NCBI RefSeq assembly: GCF_036227205.1
Contig: NZ_CP109442.1
Span: 3,968,001-4,032,000 of the forward strand
DNA length: 64,000 nucleotides
Source: Amycolatopsis sp. NBC_01480
Lineage (GTDB): Bacteria; Actinomycetota; Actinomycetes; Mycobacteriales; Pseudonocardiaceae
Direction of reading: 5' to 3'
Positions 10,603-21,184 of the stretch are shown in pieces. Within the stretch, counting starts at the first letter, position 1. Each line of letters begins with the position of its first letter. The notes under the pieces were generated by a model. That model was not told where the DNA came from and ran no database searches. It saw only the letters and a program-made list of their open reading frames with translations. Both the position numbers and the translations under genes were made by a program.

Positions 10603-11094
10603 TTTAGGCGCCCCGCCCGGGGGTGCTGGAACGCGCGTCGCGGCTGCCAAGGCGGACACGACGCGCGCCACCGCCCAAGTCTTAGCGCAGGTCATGCGCG
10701 CAGGCTCGCGGGACGCCAGTACACCCCCGGGTTCGGGGCGTCAAATCACGTGTGCGACACTAATCAGGTTGCTCGTCCCGGGGCGGCCGAATCCCAGAGT
10801 TGTGCGAATGACTCAACGGGTTCCGGCCGCCCCTGTACGAGTGGCCACGGTCCGTCCAGCTCTTCCTTCGGGGTGCGGCTAGCGGGCAAAGGCCAGAGGC
10901 CGGTACGCCGGCCCGCGGCCACCTCACGTTGAGGAAGACCAGGCAGGACGATCCCACGGGATCCGTCTGTGCGTCGGGCGCGACACGCCCGACCGCGTGG
11001 ACCGGGGACAGGGCCGTTGAACTGCTGAAACCGGGGCTCAGGCCCGGGTTGACCAGACAAGCGGCACGAGACGACGAAGGAACGAGCAGCCACC
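10603..11094 (+). promoter_or_regulatory. tuf terminator region and S10 operon leader
   Basis: This 492-nt stretch holds no credible gene. A hairpin CGCGCGTCG (10632-10640) with CGACGCGCG (10659-10667) could end the tuf transcript. A second, long stem-loop has arms GGGGCGGCCG (10780-10789) and CGGCCGCCCC (10824-10833). The rest is presumably the S10 promoter and leader. The 17-mer CGACACGCCCGACCGCG (10981-10997) sits inside a local hairpin, with arms GTCGGGCG and CGCCCGAC around CGACA. No -35/-10 pair could be assigned with confidence. Confidence 0.45.
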
Positions 11095-11400
11095 ATGGCG
11101 GGACAGAAGATCCGCATCCGGCTCAAGGCCTACGACCACGAGGCGATCGACACCTCGGCGCGCAAGATCGTGGAGACGGTCACGCGCACCGGCGCCCGTG
11201 TTGTCGGGCCGGTGCCGCTGCCCACCGAGAAGAACGTTTACTGCGTCATCCGCTCGCCGCACAAGTACAAGGACTCGCGCGAGCACTTCGAGATGCGCAC
11301 GCACAAGCGTCTGATCGACATCCTCGACCCGACGCCGAAGACGGTCGACGCGCTCATGCGCATCGACCTGCCGGCGAGCGTCGACGTCAACATCCAGTAA
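11095..11400 (+). CDS. rpsJ: 30S ribosomal protein S10
   Basis: The 101-residue protein belongs to the 30S head and also acts as NusE in transcription antitermination. It has the conserved start [19 protein letters not shown], the [14 protein letters not shown] loop and [23 protein letters not shown]. It is the first gene of the S10 operon, preceded by a long structured leader. A purine-rich GAAGGAACGAG lies upstream of the ATG. The rplC start follows after 32 nt. Confidence 0.97.
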   Translation: MAGQKIRIRLKAYDHEAIDTSARKIVETVTRTGARVVGPVPLPTEKNVYCVIRSPHKYKDSREHFEMRTHKRLIDILDPTPKTVDALMRIDLPASVDVNIQ

Positions 11401-11432
11401 GCGTTGGGCGAGCGGCGGAGATAGAGAAACTC

Positions 11433-12089
11433 ATGTCTGACAGGCAGATGAAGGGCATCCTGGGCACCAAGCTCGGCATGACCCAGGTCTTCGACGAGCA
11501 GAACCGGATCGTTCCGGTCACCGTCGTGAAGGCCGGCCCGAACGTGGTGACCCAGGTTCGGACCCATGACAAGGACGGCTACGGGGCCGTGCAGCTGGCG
11601 TTCGGCGCGGTCGACCCGCGCCGGGTGAACAAGCCGCGCACCGGCCACTTCGACAAGGCGGGCGTGACCCCCCGACGGTTCCTCGCGGAGCTGCGTACCA
11701 CCGACGCTGAGACCTACGAGGTCGGCCAGGAGATCACCGCCGAGGTGTTCGCCGCCGGCGTCGAGGTCGACGTCACCGGTACCAGCAAGGGCAAGGGCTA
11801 CGCGGGTGTCATGAAGCGCCACGGCTTCAAGGGCCAGGGCGCGAGCCACGGTGCCCAGGCCGTGCACCGCAAGCCGGGCTCCATCGGTGGCTGTGCCACC
11901 CCCGGCCGCGTCTTCAAGGGCCTGCGCATGGCGGGCCGGATGGGCAACGACCGGGTCACCACGCAGAACCTGACCGTGCACGCCGTGCGTGCCGAGGACG
12001 GCCTGCTGCTGATCAAGGGCGCGGTGCCCGGTCCCAAGGGCGGCCTGCTGTTCGTTCGCAGCGCCGCGAAGGGTGGTATCACCGAATGA
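11433..12089 (+). CDS. rplC: 50S ribosomal protein L3
   Basis: The 218-residue protein has the usual length and reaches the peptidyl transferase centre. The ATG at 11433 gives [20 protein letters not shown], the conserved family start. The central loop carries the [19 protein letters not shown] segment and [10 protein letters not shown]. The glutamine methylated in some bacteria would lie in this loop. The stop overlaps the rplD ATG by four bases (ATGA), giving tight translational coupling. Confidence 0.97.
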   Translation: MSDRQMKGILGTKLGMTQVFDEQNRIVPVTVVKAGPNVVTQVRTHDKDGYGAVQLAFGAVDPRRVNKPRTGHFDKAGVTPRRFLAELRTTDAETYEVGQEITAEVFAAGVEVDVTGTSKGKGYAGVMKRHGFKGQGASHGAQAVHRKPGSIGGCATPGRVFKGLRMAGRMGNDRVTTQNLTVHAVRAEDGLLLIKGAVPGPKGGLLFVRSAAKGGITE

Positions 12090-12775
12090 CGAACGTCGAG
12101 CTGAAGACCCCGGCCGGTAAAGCCGACGGCACCGTGGAGCTCCCCGAGGAGATCTTCGATGTGCAGGCCAACGTCGCGCTGATGCACCAGGTGGTGGTGG
12201 CCCAGCTGGCCGCCGCGCGCCAGGGCACGCACGACACGAAGACCCGTGGTGAGGTCTCCGGTGGCGGCAAGAAGCCGTACCGGCAGAAGGGCACCGGTCG
12301 CGCCCGTCAGGGTTCGACCCGCGCGCCGCAGTTCAACGGCGGTGGCGTCGTCCACGGCCCCACGCCGCGCGACTACTCGCAGCGCACCCCGAAGAAGATG
12401 AAGGCCGCCGCCCTCCGCGGTGCCCTCTCGGACCGGGCGCGCGCCGGGCAGCTGCACGTGGTGACCGAGCTGGTCGGTGGCGAGAAGCCCTCGACCAAGG
12501 CCGCCAAGAACGCCATCGCCGCGGTGACGCAGGCGAAGCGCGTTCTCGTGGTGCTGCACCGCGACGACGAGCTCAGCTGGGTTTCCCTGCGGAACCTGGA
12601 GCAGGTCCACCTGATCTGGGCGGACCAGCTCAACACCTACGACGTGCTGGTCAACGACGACGTCGTGTTCACCAAGGCCGCGTACGACGCGTTCGTCGCC
12701 GGCCCCGTCCGGGGCAAGGGCGCGAAGGCGACCGCACGGTCGAGCGAGGTTTCGGAAGGGAGTGACGAGCAGTGA
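12086..12775 (+). CDS. rplD: 50S ribosomal protein L4
   Basis: The 229-residue protein lines the nascent peptide tunnel. Conserved tracts are [36 protein letters not shown] in the extended loop (about residues 50-85) and the globular end with the [21 protein letters not shown] motif. The last 15 or so residues are a non-conserved Ser/Glu-rich tail. In proteobacteria L4 represses its own operon; whether the leader upstream of rpsJ does so here is not known. It overlaps rplW by four bases. Confidence 0.97.
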   Translation: MTNVELKTPAGKADGTVELPEEIFDVQANVALMHQVVVAQLAAARQGTHDTKTRGEVSGGGKKPYRQKGTGRARQGSTRAPQFNGGGVVHGPTPRDYSQRTPKKMKAAALRGALSDRARAGQLHVVTELVGGEKPSTKAAKNAIAAVTQAKRVLVVLHRDDELSWVSLRNLEQVHLIWADQLNTYDVLVNDDVVFTKAAYDAFVAGPVRGKGAKATARSSEVSEGSDEQ

Positions 12776-13083
12776 GTTCGGTCGCCATTGCCGACCCCCG
12801 CGACATCTTGCTCGCGCCGGTCATCTCCGAGAAGTCCTACGGGCTGCTCGAGGACCACAAGTACACGTTCATCGTCCGTCCGGACGCCAACAAGACCCAG
12901 ATCAAGATCGCGGTCGAGAAGGTGTTCGGCGTCAAGGTGGTCAGCGTCAACACGGCCAACCGTCAGGGCAAGCGGAAGCGGACTCGCGCAGGCTTCGGCA
13001 AGCGCAAGGACACCAAGCGCGCCATCGTGACTCTTTCGCCTGAGAGCAAGGCGATCGAGATCTTCGGCGGACCCACCGCGTAA
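12772..13083 (+). CDS. rplW: 50S ribosomal protein L23
   Basis: The 103-residue protein sits at the peptide exit and is the docking site for trigger factor and SRP. It starts with GTG inside the rplD stop (GTGA overlap). Conserved features are [41 protein letters not shown] and the basic loop [26 protein letters not shown]. The length is typical for actinobacteria. Confidence 0.97.
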   Translation: MSSVAIADPRDILLAPVISEKSYGLLEDHKYTFIVRPDANKTQIKIAVEKVFGVKVVSVNTANRQGKRKRTRAGFGKRKDTKRAIVTLSPESKAIEIFGGPTA

Positions 13084-13097
13084 AGGACTGAGCTGAC

Positions 13098-13934
13098 ATG
13101 GGCATCCGCAAGTACAAGCCGACGACCCCGGGTCGTCGCGGTTCCAGCGTCTCGGACTTCGCCGAGATCACCCGGTCCACGCCGGAGAAGTCGCTGCTGC
13201 GTCCGCTGAGCGGCTCGGGCGGCCGTAACTCGTCCGGCAAGATCACCACCCGGCACAAGGGTGGCGGCCACAAGCGCGCTTACCGCGTCATCGACTTCCG
13301 TCGCAATGACAAGGACGGCGTGCCGGCCAAGGTCGCGCACATCGAGTACGACCCCAACCGCACCGCGCGCATCGCGCTCCTGCACTACGCCGACGGCGAG
13401 AAGCGCTACATCATCGCGCCGGAGAAGCTGAAGCAGGGCGACACCGTCGAGAACGGCCCGCGCGCCGACATCAAGCCGGGCAACAACCTGCCGCTGCGCA
13501 ACATCCCGGTCGGCACCGTGGTGCACGCGATCGAGCTCCGCCCCGGTGGCGGCGCGAAGATGGCGCGCTCCGCCGGCGCCAAGGTGCAGCTGGTGGCCAA
13601 GGACGGGCCTTACGCCCAGCTCCGGCTGCCGTCGGGCGAGATCCGCAACGTCGACGTGCGCAACCGCGCCACGATCGGCGAGGTGGGCAACGCCGACCAC
13701 GCCAACATCAACTGGGGCAAGGCCGGGCGTAACCGCTGGCGCGGCAAGCGCCCCACCGTCCGTGGTGTCGTGATGAACCCGGTCGACCACCCGCACGGTG
13801 GCGGTGAGGGCAAGACCTCCGGTGGTCGCCACCCGGTCAACCCGAACGGCAAGCCCGAGGGTCGCACCCGTCGCCGCAAGGCGAGTGACTCGATGATCGT
13901 CCGCCGCCGGCGTACCGGCAAGAACAAGCGCTGA
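13098..13934 (+). CDS. rplB: 50S ribosomal protein L2
   Basis: The 278-residue protein is needed for subunit joining and peptidyl transfer. The RNA-binding OB/SH3 core begins [17 protein letters not shown]. The highly conserved [18 protein letters not shown] motif near residues 223-245 is intact, including the functionally important histidine of HPHGGG. The C-terminus is basic ([21 protein letters not shown]). It lies 14 nt after rplW and is co-directional with all neighbours. Confidence 0.98.
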   Translation: MGIRKYKPTTPGRRGSSVSDFAEITRSTPEKSLLRPLSGSGGRNSSGKITTRHKGGGHKRAYRVIDFRRNDKDGVPAKVAHIEYDPNRTARIALLHYADGEKRYIIAPEKLKQGDTVENGPRADIKPGNNLPLRNIPVGTVVHAIELRPGGGAKMARSAGAKVQLVAKDGPYAQLRLPSGEIRNVDVRNRATIGEVGNADHANINWGKAGRNRWRGKRPTVRGVVMNPVDHPHGGGEGKTSGGRHPVNPNGKPEGRTRRRKASDSMIVRRRRTGKNKR

Positions 13935-13952
13935 GCAGGGAGGTAGAAGAAC

Positions 13953-14234
13953 ATGCCACGCAGCCTTAAGAAGGGCCCCTTCGTGGACGACCACCTGCTC
14001 AAGAAGGTGGACGCGCTCAACGAGGCCAACAAGAAGACCGTGATCAAGACCTGGTCGCGTCGCTCCACGATCATCCCGGACTTCCTGGGACACACGATCG
14101 CGGTGCACGACGGCCGCAAGCACGTGCCGGTCTTCGTCACCGAGGCCATGGTGGGTCACAAGCTGGGCGAGTTCGCCCCGACGCGGACCTTCAAGGGCCA
14201 CATCAAGGACGACCGCAAGTCGCGCCGCCGCTGA
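13953..14234 (+). CDS. rpsS: 30S ribosomal protein S19
   Basis: The 93-residue protein forms a complex with S13 in the 30S head. It starts [18 protein letters not shown] and contains [24 protein letters not shown] and [18 protein letters not shown], all conserved. The ribosome site GGGAGG lies about 11 nt before the ATG. Confidence 0.97.
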   Translation: MPRSLKKGPFVDDHLLKKVDALNEANKKTVIKTWSRRSTIIPDFLGHTIAVHDGRKHVPVFVTEAMVGHKLGEFAPTRTFKGHIKDDRKSRRR

Positions 14235-14265
14235 GCGGGCACGAGACAAGACAAGGGAAGTAGCG

Positions 14266-14684
14266 ATGAACGCCCAGAACGACGCGACGGTCGAGGCTCT
14301 GCCTACGGCTTACGCGCGGGCTCGCTTCGTCCGGGACTCGCCGACCAAGGTGCGCCGGGTGATCGAGCTCATCAAGGGACGTAGCGCCGCCGACGCCTTG
14401 GCCGTGCTCCGGTTCGCCCCCCAGGCGGCCAGCGAGCCGGTCGCGAAGGTGCTCGCCAGTGCCGTGGCCAATGCCGAGAACAATCTTCAGCTTGACCCGG
14501 AGACGCTCTGGATCAAGAACGCGTACGCCGACGAGGGCCCGACCCTCAAGCGCATCCGGCCGCGGGCCCAGGGCCGTGCGTACCGGATCCGCAAGCGGAC
14601 CAGCCACATCACCGTCGAGGTGGAGTCGCGGCCGAAGGCCGACGTGAAGAAGGCGCAGAGCAAGAAGAAGGCAGGTGGCCGGTA

Positions 14685-14685
<1 letters not shown>
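14266..14685 (+). CDS. rplV: 50S ribosomal protein L22
   Basis: The 139-residue protein has a globular domain and a long beta hairpin lining the exit tunnel, including the [20 protein letters not shown] tip where macrolide-resistance insertions occur in other species; no insertion is seen here. Its N-terminus ([21 protein letters not shown]) is slightly longer than in E. coli, as is usual for actinobacteria. The final Lys-rich tail ([12 protein letters not shown]) is variable. The stop TAG overlaps the rpsC GTG by one base. Confidence 0.97.
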
Positions 14686-15551
<866 letters not shown>

Positions 15552-15554
15552 GAC

Positions 15555-15974
15555 GTGCTCATCCCGCGCAGGGTCAAGCACCGGAAGCAGCACTCCCCGA
15601 AGCGCCACGGCGCCGCCAAGGGCGGTACGAAGGTCAGCTTCGGCGAGTTCGGCATCCAGGCGCTTGAGCACAGCTACGTGACGAACCGGCAGATCGAGTC
15701 CGCTCGTATCGCCATGACCCGTCACATCAAGCGTGGTGGCAAGGTGTGGACGACCATCTACCCGGACCGCCCGCTGACCAAGAAGCCGGCGGAGACCCGC
15801 ATGGGTTCCGGTAAGGGTTCGCCCGAGTGGTGGATCGCCAACGTGAAGCCGGGCCGCGTGATGTTCGAGATCAGCTTCCCGAACGAGGAGACCGCCCGCG
15901 AGGCGCTCCGTCGCGCGATCCACAAGCTGCCCATGAAGTGCCGCATCGTGACCCGTGAAGGTGGTGAGTTCTGA
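15555..15974 (+). CDS. rplP: 50S ribosomal protein L16
   Basis: The 139-residue protein lies near the A and P sites of the 50S subunit. It starts with GTG ([17 protein letters not shown]). Conserved segments are [49 protein letters not shown] and the C-terminal [16 protein letters not shown]. The stop overlaps the rpmC ATG by one base. Confidence 0.97.
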   Translation: MLIPRRVKHRKQHSPKRHGAAKGGTKVSFGEFGIQALEHSYVTNRQIESARIAMTRHIKRGGKVWTTIYPDRPLTKKPAETRMGSGKGSPEWWIANVKPGRVMFEISFPNEETAREALRRAIHKLPMKCRIVTREGGEF

Positions 15975-16219
15975 TGGCTAACGGAGCCGCTCAGGCATCG
16001 GAGCTTCGTGAGCTCACCGCGGAAGAGCTCGTGCTGCGTCTGAAGGAGTTCAAGGAGGAGCTGTTCAACCTCCGCTTCCAGATGGCGACCGGGCAGCTGG
16101 ACAACAACCGTCGGCTGCGCACCGTCCGCACGGACATCGCGCGGATCTACACGGTCATGCGCGAGCGTGAACTCGGCCTGTCCGTCGCGCCCGACGCCGA
16201 GAGTGAAGGTGCCGCATGA
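15974..16219 (+). CDS. rpmC: 50S ribosomal protein L29
   Basis: The 81-residue helical protein sits at the peptide exit next to L23. The conserved core is [57 protein letters not shown]. The last 14 residues form an acidic tail typical of actinobacteria. It overlaps rpsQ by four bases (ATGA). Confidence 0.96.
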   Translation: MANGAAQASELRELTAEELVLRLKEFKEELFNLRFQMATGQLDNNRRLRTVRTDIARIYTVMRERELGLSVAPDAESEGAA

Positions 16220-16494
16220 GCGAGCCGACGACCGAGAAGACCGTCCGCAACGACCGCAAGGTCCGCGAGGGCTACGTCGTCTCGGACAAGATGGACAAGA
16301 CGATCGTGGTCGAGCTCGAGGACCGCAAGAAGCACCCGCGTTACTCGAAGGTTCTCCGCAGCACCACCAAGGTCAAGGTGCACGACGAGAACAACGAGGC
16401 GGGCGTCGGCGACCGGGTCACCCTGATGGAGACCCGTCCGCTGTCGGCCGCGAAGCGCTGGCGCCTCGTGCAGGTCGTTGAGAAGGCCAAGTAA
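16216..16494 (+). CDS. rpsQ: 30S ribosomal protein S17
   Basis: The 92-residue OB-fold protein binds 16S rRNA early in assembly. Conserved segments are [73 protein letters not shown]. The N-terminal 15 residues are variable. An 83-nt gap containing a CAGGCGAGAA motif separates it from rplN. Confidence 0.97.
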   Translation: MSEPTTEKTVRNDRKVREGYVVSDKMDKTIVVELEDRKKHPRYSKVLRSTTKVKVHDENNEAGVGDRVTLMETRPLSAAKRWRLVQVVEKAK

Positions 16495-16577
16495 GCAGGG
16501 CTCTTCGGAGTCCTTGGTTCCGCAAGGCTCGTGCTGTCTGAGACAGGCGAGAACCGGCGCGACATACAGGAGTTGAC

Positions 16578-16946
16578 GTGATCCAGCAGGAGTCGCGGCT
16601 ACGAGTCGCCGACAACACCGGTGCGAAGGAGATCCTTTGCATCCGGGTGCTCGGCGGTTCCGGGCGGCGCTACGCGGGCATCGGCGACATCATCGTCGCC
16701 ACCGTGAAGGACGCCATCCCGGCTGCCGGGGTGAAGAAGGGCGATGTCGTCAAGGCGGTCATCGTCCGCACGGTCAAGGAGCGGCGTCGTCCGGACGGCT
16801 CCTACATCCGCTTCGACGAGAACGCCGCTGTCCTCATCAAGAGCGACAACGAGCCCCGGGGCACTCGCATCTTCGGCCCGGTGGGCCGCGAGCTGCGCGA
16901 CCGAAAGTTCATGAAGATCATTTCGCTCGCGCCGGAGGTGTTGTAG
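16578..16946 (+). CDS. rplN: 50S ribosomal protein L14
   Basis: The 122-residue protein has the canonical length and contacts 16S rRNA in an intersubunit bridge. It starts with GTG ([18 protein letters not shown]), with CAGGAG upstream. [44 protein letters not shown] and [28 protein letters not shown] are conserved. It lies 3 nt before rplX. Confidence 0.97.
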   Translation: MIQQESRLRVADNTGAKEILCIRVLGGSGRRYAGIGDIIVATVKDAIPAAGVKKGDVVKAVIVRTVKERRRPDGSYIRFDENAAVLIKSDNEPRGTRIFGPVGRELRDRKFMKIISLAPEVL

Positions 16947-16949
16947 AGC

Positions 16950-17264
16950 ATGAAGGTGAAGAAGGGCGACACGGTCGTCGTCATCGCCGGCAAGGACAAG
17001 GGCGCCAAGGGCAAGGTCATCCAGGCCTACCCCGAGCGTGAGCGTGTGCTGGTCGAGGGCGTGAACCGGATCAAGAAGCACACTCGGATCACCCAGACCC
17101 AGCGTGGTGCGCAGTCCGGTGGCATCGTCACCCAGGAAGCGCCCATCCACGTGTCGAACGTGATGGTCGTGGACTCGGACGGCAAGCCGGCCCGTGTGGG
17201 CTACCGCTTCGGCGAGGACGGCAAGAAGGTCCGGGTCTCGCGCCGGAACGGTAAGGACATCTGA
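16950..17264 (+). CDS. rplX: 50S ribosomal protein L24
   Basis: The 104-residue protein carries the KOW motif ([36 protein letters not shown]) that initiates 50S assembly. The rest, [34 protein letters not shown], is typical of bacterial L24. It starts 3 nt after rplN and ends 2 nt before rplE, so the three are tightly coupled. Confidence 0.97.
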   Translation: MKVKKGDTVVVIAGKDKGAKGKVIQAYPERERVLVEGVNRIKKHTRITQTQRGAQSGGIVTQEAPIHVSNVMVVDSDGKPARVGYRFGEDGKKVRVSRRNGKDI

Positions 17265-17266
17265 TC

Positions 17267-17830
17267 ATGACCACCGCAGAGAAGATGGTTCCGCGTCTGA
17301 AGACCCGGTACCGCGAAGAGATCAAGGGCGAGCTCCAGAAGGAGTTCACCATCGCCAACGTGCACCAGATTCCCGGCGTCGTGAAGGTCGTCGTGAACAT
17401 GGGTGTCGGCGACGCCGCCCGCGACAGCAAGCTGATCGACGGCGCGGTCCGTGACCTCGCCGCGATCACCGGCCAGAAGCCCGAGGTCCGCAAGGCCCGC
17501 AAGTCCATCGCGCAGTTCAAGCTGCGTGAGGGCCAGCCGATCGGTGCGCGCGTCACGCTGCGCGGCGACCGGATGTGGGAGTTCCTCGACCGGCTGCTGA
17601 CCATCGCGCTCCCGCGTATCCGCGACTTCCGCGGCCTCTCGGGCAAGCAGTTCGACGGCAACGGCAACTACACGTTCGGTCTCAACGAGCAGTCGATGTT
17701 CCACGAGATCAACCCCGACGACATCGACCGCCCCCGCGGCATGGACGTCACCGTCGTCACCACCGCCACCACCGACGACGAGGGCCGGGCGCTGCTGCGC
17801 AAGCTCGGCTTCCCGTTCAAGGAGAACTGA
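17267..17830 (+). CDS. rplE: 50S ribosomal protein L5
   Basis: The 187-residue protein binds 5S rRNA and contacts P-site tRNA. Conserved segments are [60 protein letters not shown] and [29 protein letters not shown]. The ATG at 17267 starts [15 protein letters not shown]. It has the standard actinobacterial length. Confidence 0.97.
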   Translation: MTTAEKMVPRLKTRYREEIKGELQKEFTIANVHQIPGVVKVVVNMGVGDAARDSKLIDGAVRDLAAITGQKPEVRKARKSIAQFKLREGQPIGARVTLRGDRMWEFLDRLLTIALPRIRDFRGLSGKQFDGNGNYTFGLNEQSMFHEINPDDIDRPRGMDVTVVTTATTDDEGRALLRKLGFPFKEN

Positions 17831-17834
17831 GCCG

Positions 17835-18020
17835 ATGGCCAAGAAAGCGCTAGTCCACAAGGCCTCGAAGAAGCCGAAGTTCGCGGTGCGCGGCTACACC
17901 CGCTGCCAGCGATGCGGCCGGCCGCACTCGGTGTATCGCAAGTTCGGGCTCTGCCGGATCTGCCTCCGGGAGATGGCGCACGCGGGCGAACTGCCCGGCG
18001 TCCACAAGTCCAGCTGGTAA
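17835..18020 (+). CDS. rpsN: 30S ribosomal protein S14, zinc-binding type
   Basis: The 61-residue protein is the short S14 form with a zinc ribbon, Cys24-x-x-Cys27 and Cys40-x-x-Cys43 ([10 protein letters not shown] and [10 protein letters not shown]). It is the constitutive, zinc-requiring paralogue; many actinobacteria carry a zinc-free copy elsewhere, which is not in this window. It starts 4 nt after rplE. A strong hairpin lies in the 106-nt gap before rpsH. Confidence 0.97.
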   Translation: MAKKALVHKASKKPKFAVRGYTRCQRCGRPHSVYRKFGLCRICLREMAHAGELPGVHKSSW

Positions 18021-18051
18021 GGCTCGAAACTATTTCCCAGTTCGCCACAGG

Positions 18052-18097
18052 CCCCGCCCGCTCTGCTTCCGGGACAACCCGGACGCAGGGGGCGGGG
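18052..18097 (+). promoter_or_regulatory. Intercistronic hairpin between rpsN and rpsH
   Basis: CCCCGCCC (18052-18059) and GGGCGGGG (18090-18097) close a long stem that continues through CTGC/GCAG and TCCGGG/CCCGGA to an ACAA loop, with small internal bulges. It sits between two genes of the same operon, so it is more likely an attenuator, stability or processing element than a full terminator. Confidence 0.45.
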
Positions 18098-18126
18098 AAC
18101 CAGGCGAGAAAGGTTGACAGGTCACC

Positions 18127-18525
18127 ATGACGATGACCGACCCCATCGCAGACTTCTTGACCCGTCTGCGTAACGCGAACTCGGCGTACCACGACGAGGT
18201 CGTGCTTCCCCACTCGAAGATCAAGGCGAACATCGCCGAGATCCTCAAGCGCGAGGGCTACATCGCGAGCTACCGCGACGAGCCGGGCGAGAAGCACAAG
18301 AACCTCGTGGTGGAGCTGAAGTACGGCCCCAACCGCGAGCGGAGCATCGCCGGCCTCCGGCGCGTCTCCAAGCCCGGTCTGCGGGTCTACGCAAAATCGA
18401 CCGAACTGCCGTCCGTTCTCGGTGGCCTCGGCGTCGCGATCATCTCGACGTCGTCCGGGCTCCAGACCGACCGTCAGGCCAAGCGCAACAGCGTGGGCGG
18501 CGAAGTCCTCGCCTACGTCTGGTAA
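18127..18525 (+). CDS. rpsH: 30S ribosomal protein S8
   Basis: The 132-residue protein organises the central domain of 16S rRNA and in E. coli represses the spc operon. Conserved segments are [74 protein letters not shown] and the C-terminal [13 protein letters not shown]. The ATG at 18127 ([10 protein letters not shown]) is favoured; an ATG two codons later is possible. Confidence 0.97.
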   Translation: MTMTDPIADFLTRLRNANSAYHDEVVLPHSKIKANIAEILKREGYIASYRDEPGEKHKNLVVELKYGPNRERSIAGLRRVSKPGLRVYAKSTELPSVLGGLGVAIISTSSGLQTDRQAKRNSVGGEVLAYVW

Positions 18526-18541
18526 GGAAGGGGGTACAGGC

Positions 18542-19081
18542 ATGTCTCGTATCGGTAAGCTGCCGGTCGCCGTCCCTTCCGGGGTCGAGGTGACCATCAA
18601 CGGTCAGCACATTCAGGTCAAGGGGCCCAAGGGCACCCTGGAGCACACCATCGCCGAGCCGATCATCGTCGAGCGCGATGAAGACGGCACGCTGCTGGTG
18701 AAGCGTCCGGACGACGAGCGCACGAGCCGGGCCCTGCACGGGCTCACCCGCACCCTGGTGAACAACCTGGTGGTGGGTGTGACCGCGGGCTACGAGAAGA
18801 AGCTCGAGATCCACGGCGTCGGTTACCGTGTGCAGGCCAAGGGAGCGGACCTCGAGTTCGCCCTCGGCTTCAGCCACCCGGTGAAGATCGAGGCCCCGGA
18901 GGGCATCACCTTCAAGGTGGAGACCCCGACCCGGTTCTCGGTGTCCGGCATCGACAAGCAGAAGGTCGGCCAGATCTCGGCCGTCATCCGCAAGTTGCGC
19001 CGCCCCGACCCCTACAAGGGCAAGGGCCTGCGCTACGAGGGTGAGAAGATCCGCCGCAAGGTCGGAAAGACGGGTAAGTGA
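18542..19081 (+). CDS. rplF: 50S ribosomal protein L6
   Basis: The 179-residue protein has two repeated domains and lies near the factor-binding site. The ATG at 18542 ([17 protein letters not shown]) has AAGGAAGGGGG just upstream. Conserved segments are [36 protein letters not shown] beta strands and the C-terminal [27 protein letters not shown]. The stop overlaps a GTG that could also start rplR. Confidence 0.97.
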   Translation: MSRIGKLPVAVPSGVEVTINGQHIQVKGPKGTLEHTIAEPIIVERDEDGTLLVKRPDDERTSRALHGLTRTLVNNLVVGVTAGYEKKLEIHGVGYRVQAKGADLEFALGFSHPVKIEAPEGITFKVETPTRFSVSGIDKQKVGQISAVIRKLRRPDPYKGKGLRYEGEKIRRKVGKTGK

Positions 19082-19083
19082 TC

Positions 19084-19485
19084 ATGAGCGACACGACTAC
19101 GACGAAGCGCAAGCCGGTCGGCAAGGACATCTCGACCCGCCGCCGCGTCGCCAAGACCCGTCGGCACTTCCGCCTTCGCAAGAAGGTCAACGGCACCCCG
19201 GCGCGGCCGCGCCTGGTCGTCAAGCGCTCCTCGCGGCACATCGCCGTGCAGGTGATCGACGACCTCGCCGGCCACACCCTGGTTTCGGCGTCCACCCTCG
19301 AGGCGGACGTGCGGACGACCGAGGGCGACAAGAAGGCCAAGGCCGCGAAGGTCGGCCAGCTGGTCGCCGCCCGGGCCAAGGACGCCGGCATCTCGGCTGT
19401 GGTGTTCGACCGTGGCGGCAACGCCTACCACGGCCGCATCGCCGCGCTCGCCGACGCCGCGCGCGAGGCGGGGCTGGAGTTCTGA
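19084..19485 (+). CDS. rplR: 50S ribosomal protein L18
   Basis: The 133-residue protein helps L5 bind 5S rRNA. The conserved core is [48 protein letters not shown] and the C-terminal [29 protein letters not shown]. The ATG at 19084 is chosen. A GTG at 19078, within the rplF stop, would add two residues and cannot be ruled out, because no strong ribosome site favours either. Confidence 0.96.
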   Translation: MSDTTTTKRKPVGKDISTRRRVAKTRRHFRLRKKVNGTPARPRLVVKRSSRHIAVQVIDDLAGHTLVSASTLEADVRTTEGDKKAKAAKVGQLVAARAKDAGISAVVFDRGGNAYHGRIAALADAAREAGLEF

Positions 19486-19516
19486 TGCACATGCTCGTTA
19501 ATGGAAGGAAAGCCTG

Positions 19517-20164
19517 ATGCCGGGACGTACACGGCAATTCGGCGGCGGCCAGGGCGGACCGGGCGGACAGGGCGGCAACGACCGCAATGAACGCCGCGGT
19601 GGCGGCCGGGACCGGCGCGACAGTGGCCGTGGCGGGGCCGGCCAGGACAAGACCCCGCACCTCGAGAAGGTCGTGACGATCAACCGCGTCGCCAAGGTCG
19701 TCAAGGGTGGTCGTCGCTTCAGCTTCACCGCCCTCGTCGTCGTCGGTGACGGCGACGGTCAGGTCGGCGTCGGCTACGGCAAGGCCAAGGAAGTTCCCGC
19801 GGCCATCGCCAAGGGCGTCGAAGAGGCGAAGAAGAACTTCTTCCGCGTGCCTCGCGTCGCCGGCACGATTCCCCACCCGATCCAGGGTGAGGCGTCCGCC
19901 GGGGTCGTGCTGCTCCGCCCGGCGTCCGCCGGTACCGGTGTCATCGCCGGTGGCCCGGTGCGCGCGGTGCTGGAGTGCGCGGGCGTCCACGACGTGCTGT
20001 CGAAGTCGCTCGGCTCCGACAACGCGATCAACATCGTGCACGCGACCGTGGCGGCCCTCAAGGGCCTGCAGCGTCCCGAAGAGGTCGCGGCCCGCCGCGG
20101 CCTGCCGCTCGAGGACGTCGCCCCGGCCCGGATGCTGCGCCAGCGCGCGGGCCAGGGGGTCTGA
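19517..20164 (+). CDS. rpsE: 30S ribosomal protein S5 with Gly/Arg-rich N-terminus
   Basis: The 215-residue protein acts in decoding fidelity and the mRNA helicase. The first 48 residues are a Gly/Arg/Asp-rich, probably disordered extension ([29 protein letters not shown]), common in actinobacteria. The double-stranded RNA binding fold then runs through [46 protein letters not shown] and [29 protein letters not shown]. The ribosome site GGAAGGAAA lies upstream of the ATG. Confidence 0.97.
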   Translation: MPGRTRQFGGGQGGPGGQGGNDRNERRGGGRDRRDSGRGGAGQDKTPHLEKVVTINRVAKVVKGGRRFSFTALVVVGDGDGQVGVGYGKAKEVPAAIAKGVEEAKKNFFRVPRVAGTIPHPIQGEASAGVVLLRPASAGTGVIAGGPVRAVLECAGVHDVLSKSLGSDNAINIVHATVAALKGLQRPEEVAARRGLPLEDVAPARMLRQRAGQGV

Positions 20165-20165
20165 C

Positions 20166-20351
20166 ATGGCTCAGCTGAAGGTCACCCAGGTCAAGAGCAA
20201 GATCGGCACGAAGCACGCTCACCGCGAATCGCTGCGCACCCTCGGGCTGCACAAGATTCGCCAGTCGACTGTGCGTGAAGACACCCCCGAGGTGCGCGGC
20301 CTGATCCGGGCCGTCCGCCACCTCGTGGTGGTCGAGGAGGTCCAGTCATGA
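20166..20351 (+). CDS. rpmD: 50S ribosomal protein L30
   Basis: The 61-residue protein starts [31 protein letters not shown], matching the bacterial L30 fold, and ends [18 protein letters not shown]. It begins one base after the rpsE stop and overlaps rplO by four bases (ATGA), so the three genes are translationally coupled. Confidence 0.96.
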   Translation: MAQLKVTQVKSKIGTKHAHRESLRTLGLHKIRQSTVREDTPEVRGLIRAVRHLVVVEEVQS

Positions 20352-20794
20352 CCGCCATCAAGATCCACCACCTCCGTCCCGCCCCCGGTGCGAAGCGCGA
20401 GAAGATGCGCGTCGGCCGTGGTGAGGGCTCGAAGGGCAAGACCGCCGGCCGCGGTACCAAGGGCACCAAGGCCCGGAAGAACGTGCCGGCCGGCTTCGAG
20501 GGTGGGCAGATGCCCATCCACATGCGGCTGCCGAAGCTGCGTGGCTTCAAGAACCGCTTCCGCACCGAGTACCAGCCGGTGAACGTGGGCGACATCGCCC
20601 GCGTCTTCCCGGACGGTGGCAAGGTCGGCGTCGAGGAGCTGGTCGCGGGCGGGCTCGTCCGCAAGGGCCAGCTCGTCAAGGTCCTCGGCAACGGCGACCT
20701 GAACGGCGTCAAGCTCGACGTCACGGCCGACGGTTTCTCCGGCTCTGCCAAGGAGAAGCTCGAAGCCGCCGGTGGCACCGCCACCACCAACTGA
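20348..20794 (+). CDS. rplO: 50S ribosomal protein L15
   Basis: The 148-residue protein is a late 50S assembly protein. The N-terminal half is the extended Gly-rich tail ([55 protein letters not shown]) and the C-terminal half is globular ([39 protein letters not shown]). It is the last gene of the S10/spc run and is followed by a strong hairpin terminator. Confidence 0.97.
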   Translation: MTAIKIHHLRPAPGAKREKMRVGRGEGSKGKTAGRGTKGTKARKNVPAGFEGGQMPIHMRLPKLRGFKNRFRTEYQPVNVGDIARVFPDGGKVGVEELVAGGLVRKGQLVKVLGNGDLNGVKLDVTADGFSGSAKEKLEAAGGTATTN

Positions 20795-21184
20795 CGCACC
20801 ACCCGACGATGGCCCGTCCGGCACCTGCCGGGCGGGCCATCGTGCTGTCCGCCGAGAGTGTTCGCAACGGGCGAAAACGCTTGGGGGAGCGGCAAAGCAC
20901 GTCCGGAAAGCGACCTCCGGCCGGGGCCGAACAGGTGATCATCTCCGCCTGCGAACGGCCCAACCTGCGCCTCTGCGCCAGGCCCCCGGACGGTGCCCGG
21001 ACGGAAAACGCACACACACTGCGGACACGCCCGGTGAAGCTGTTAGAGTCGGCGACACGCTTCGGGACCAGTGTGCCCTGAGGCGTTCCTGGCTTTACCG
21101 CCAGTGAGCTGTGTTCCCGCCGGTCCTGTACCGGCCAAGCCGATCGTCGGTAGGACAGCCGACGACGCCGAGGAGGTCCCCCGC
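20795..21184 (+). promoter_or_regulatory. Gap between rplO and secY: terminator plus secY promoter region
   Basis: The 390-nt gap contains the rplO terminator (20807-20842) and then the upstream region of secY. TAGAGT at 21044-21049 fits a -10 box, but the sequence about 17 nt upstream (GCGGAC) is a poor -35 box. GAGGAGG just before the secY GTG is its ribosome site. No credible gene was found. The gap implies secY-adk-map is transcribed separately from the ribosomal genes. Confidence 0.4.
20807..20842 (+). terminator. Terminator of the S10/spc ribosomal operon
   Basis: CGATGGCCCGTCCGG (20807-20821) pairs with CCGGGCGGGCCATCG (20828-20842), with one G:U pair and a 6-nt loop. It lies 13 nt after the rplO stop. 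There is no T-tract. Confidence 0.7.

Noticed and set aside
10550..10882. Short frames in the tuf-rpsJ gap
   Set aside because: They overlap hairpins, lack ribosome sites and have no conservation signal; the gap is a leader.
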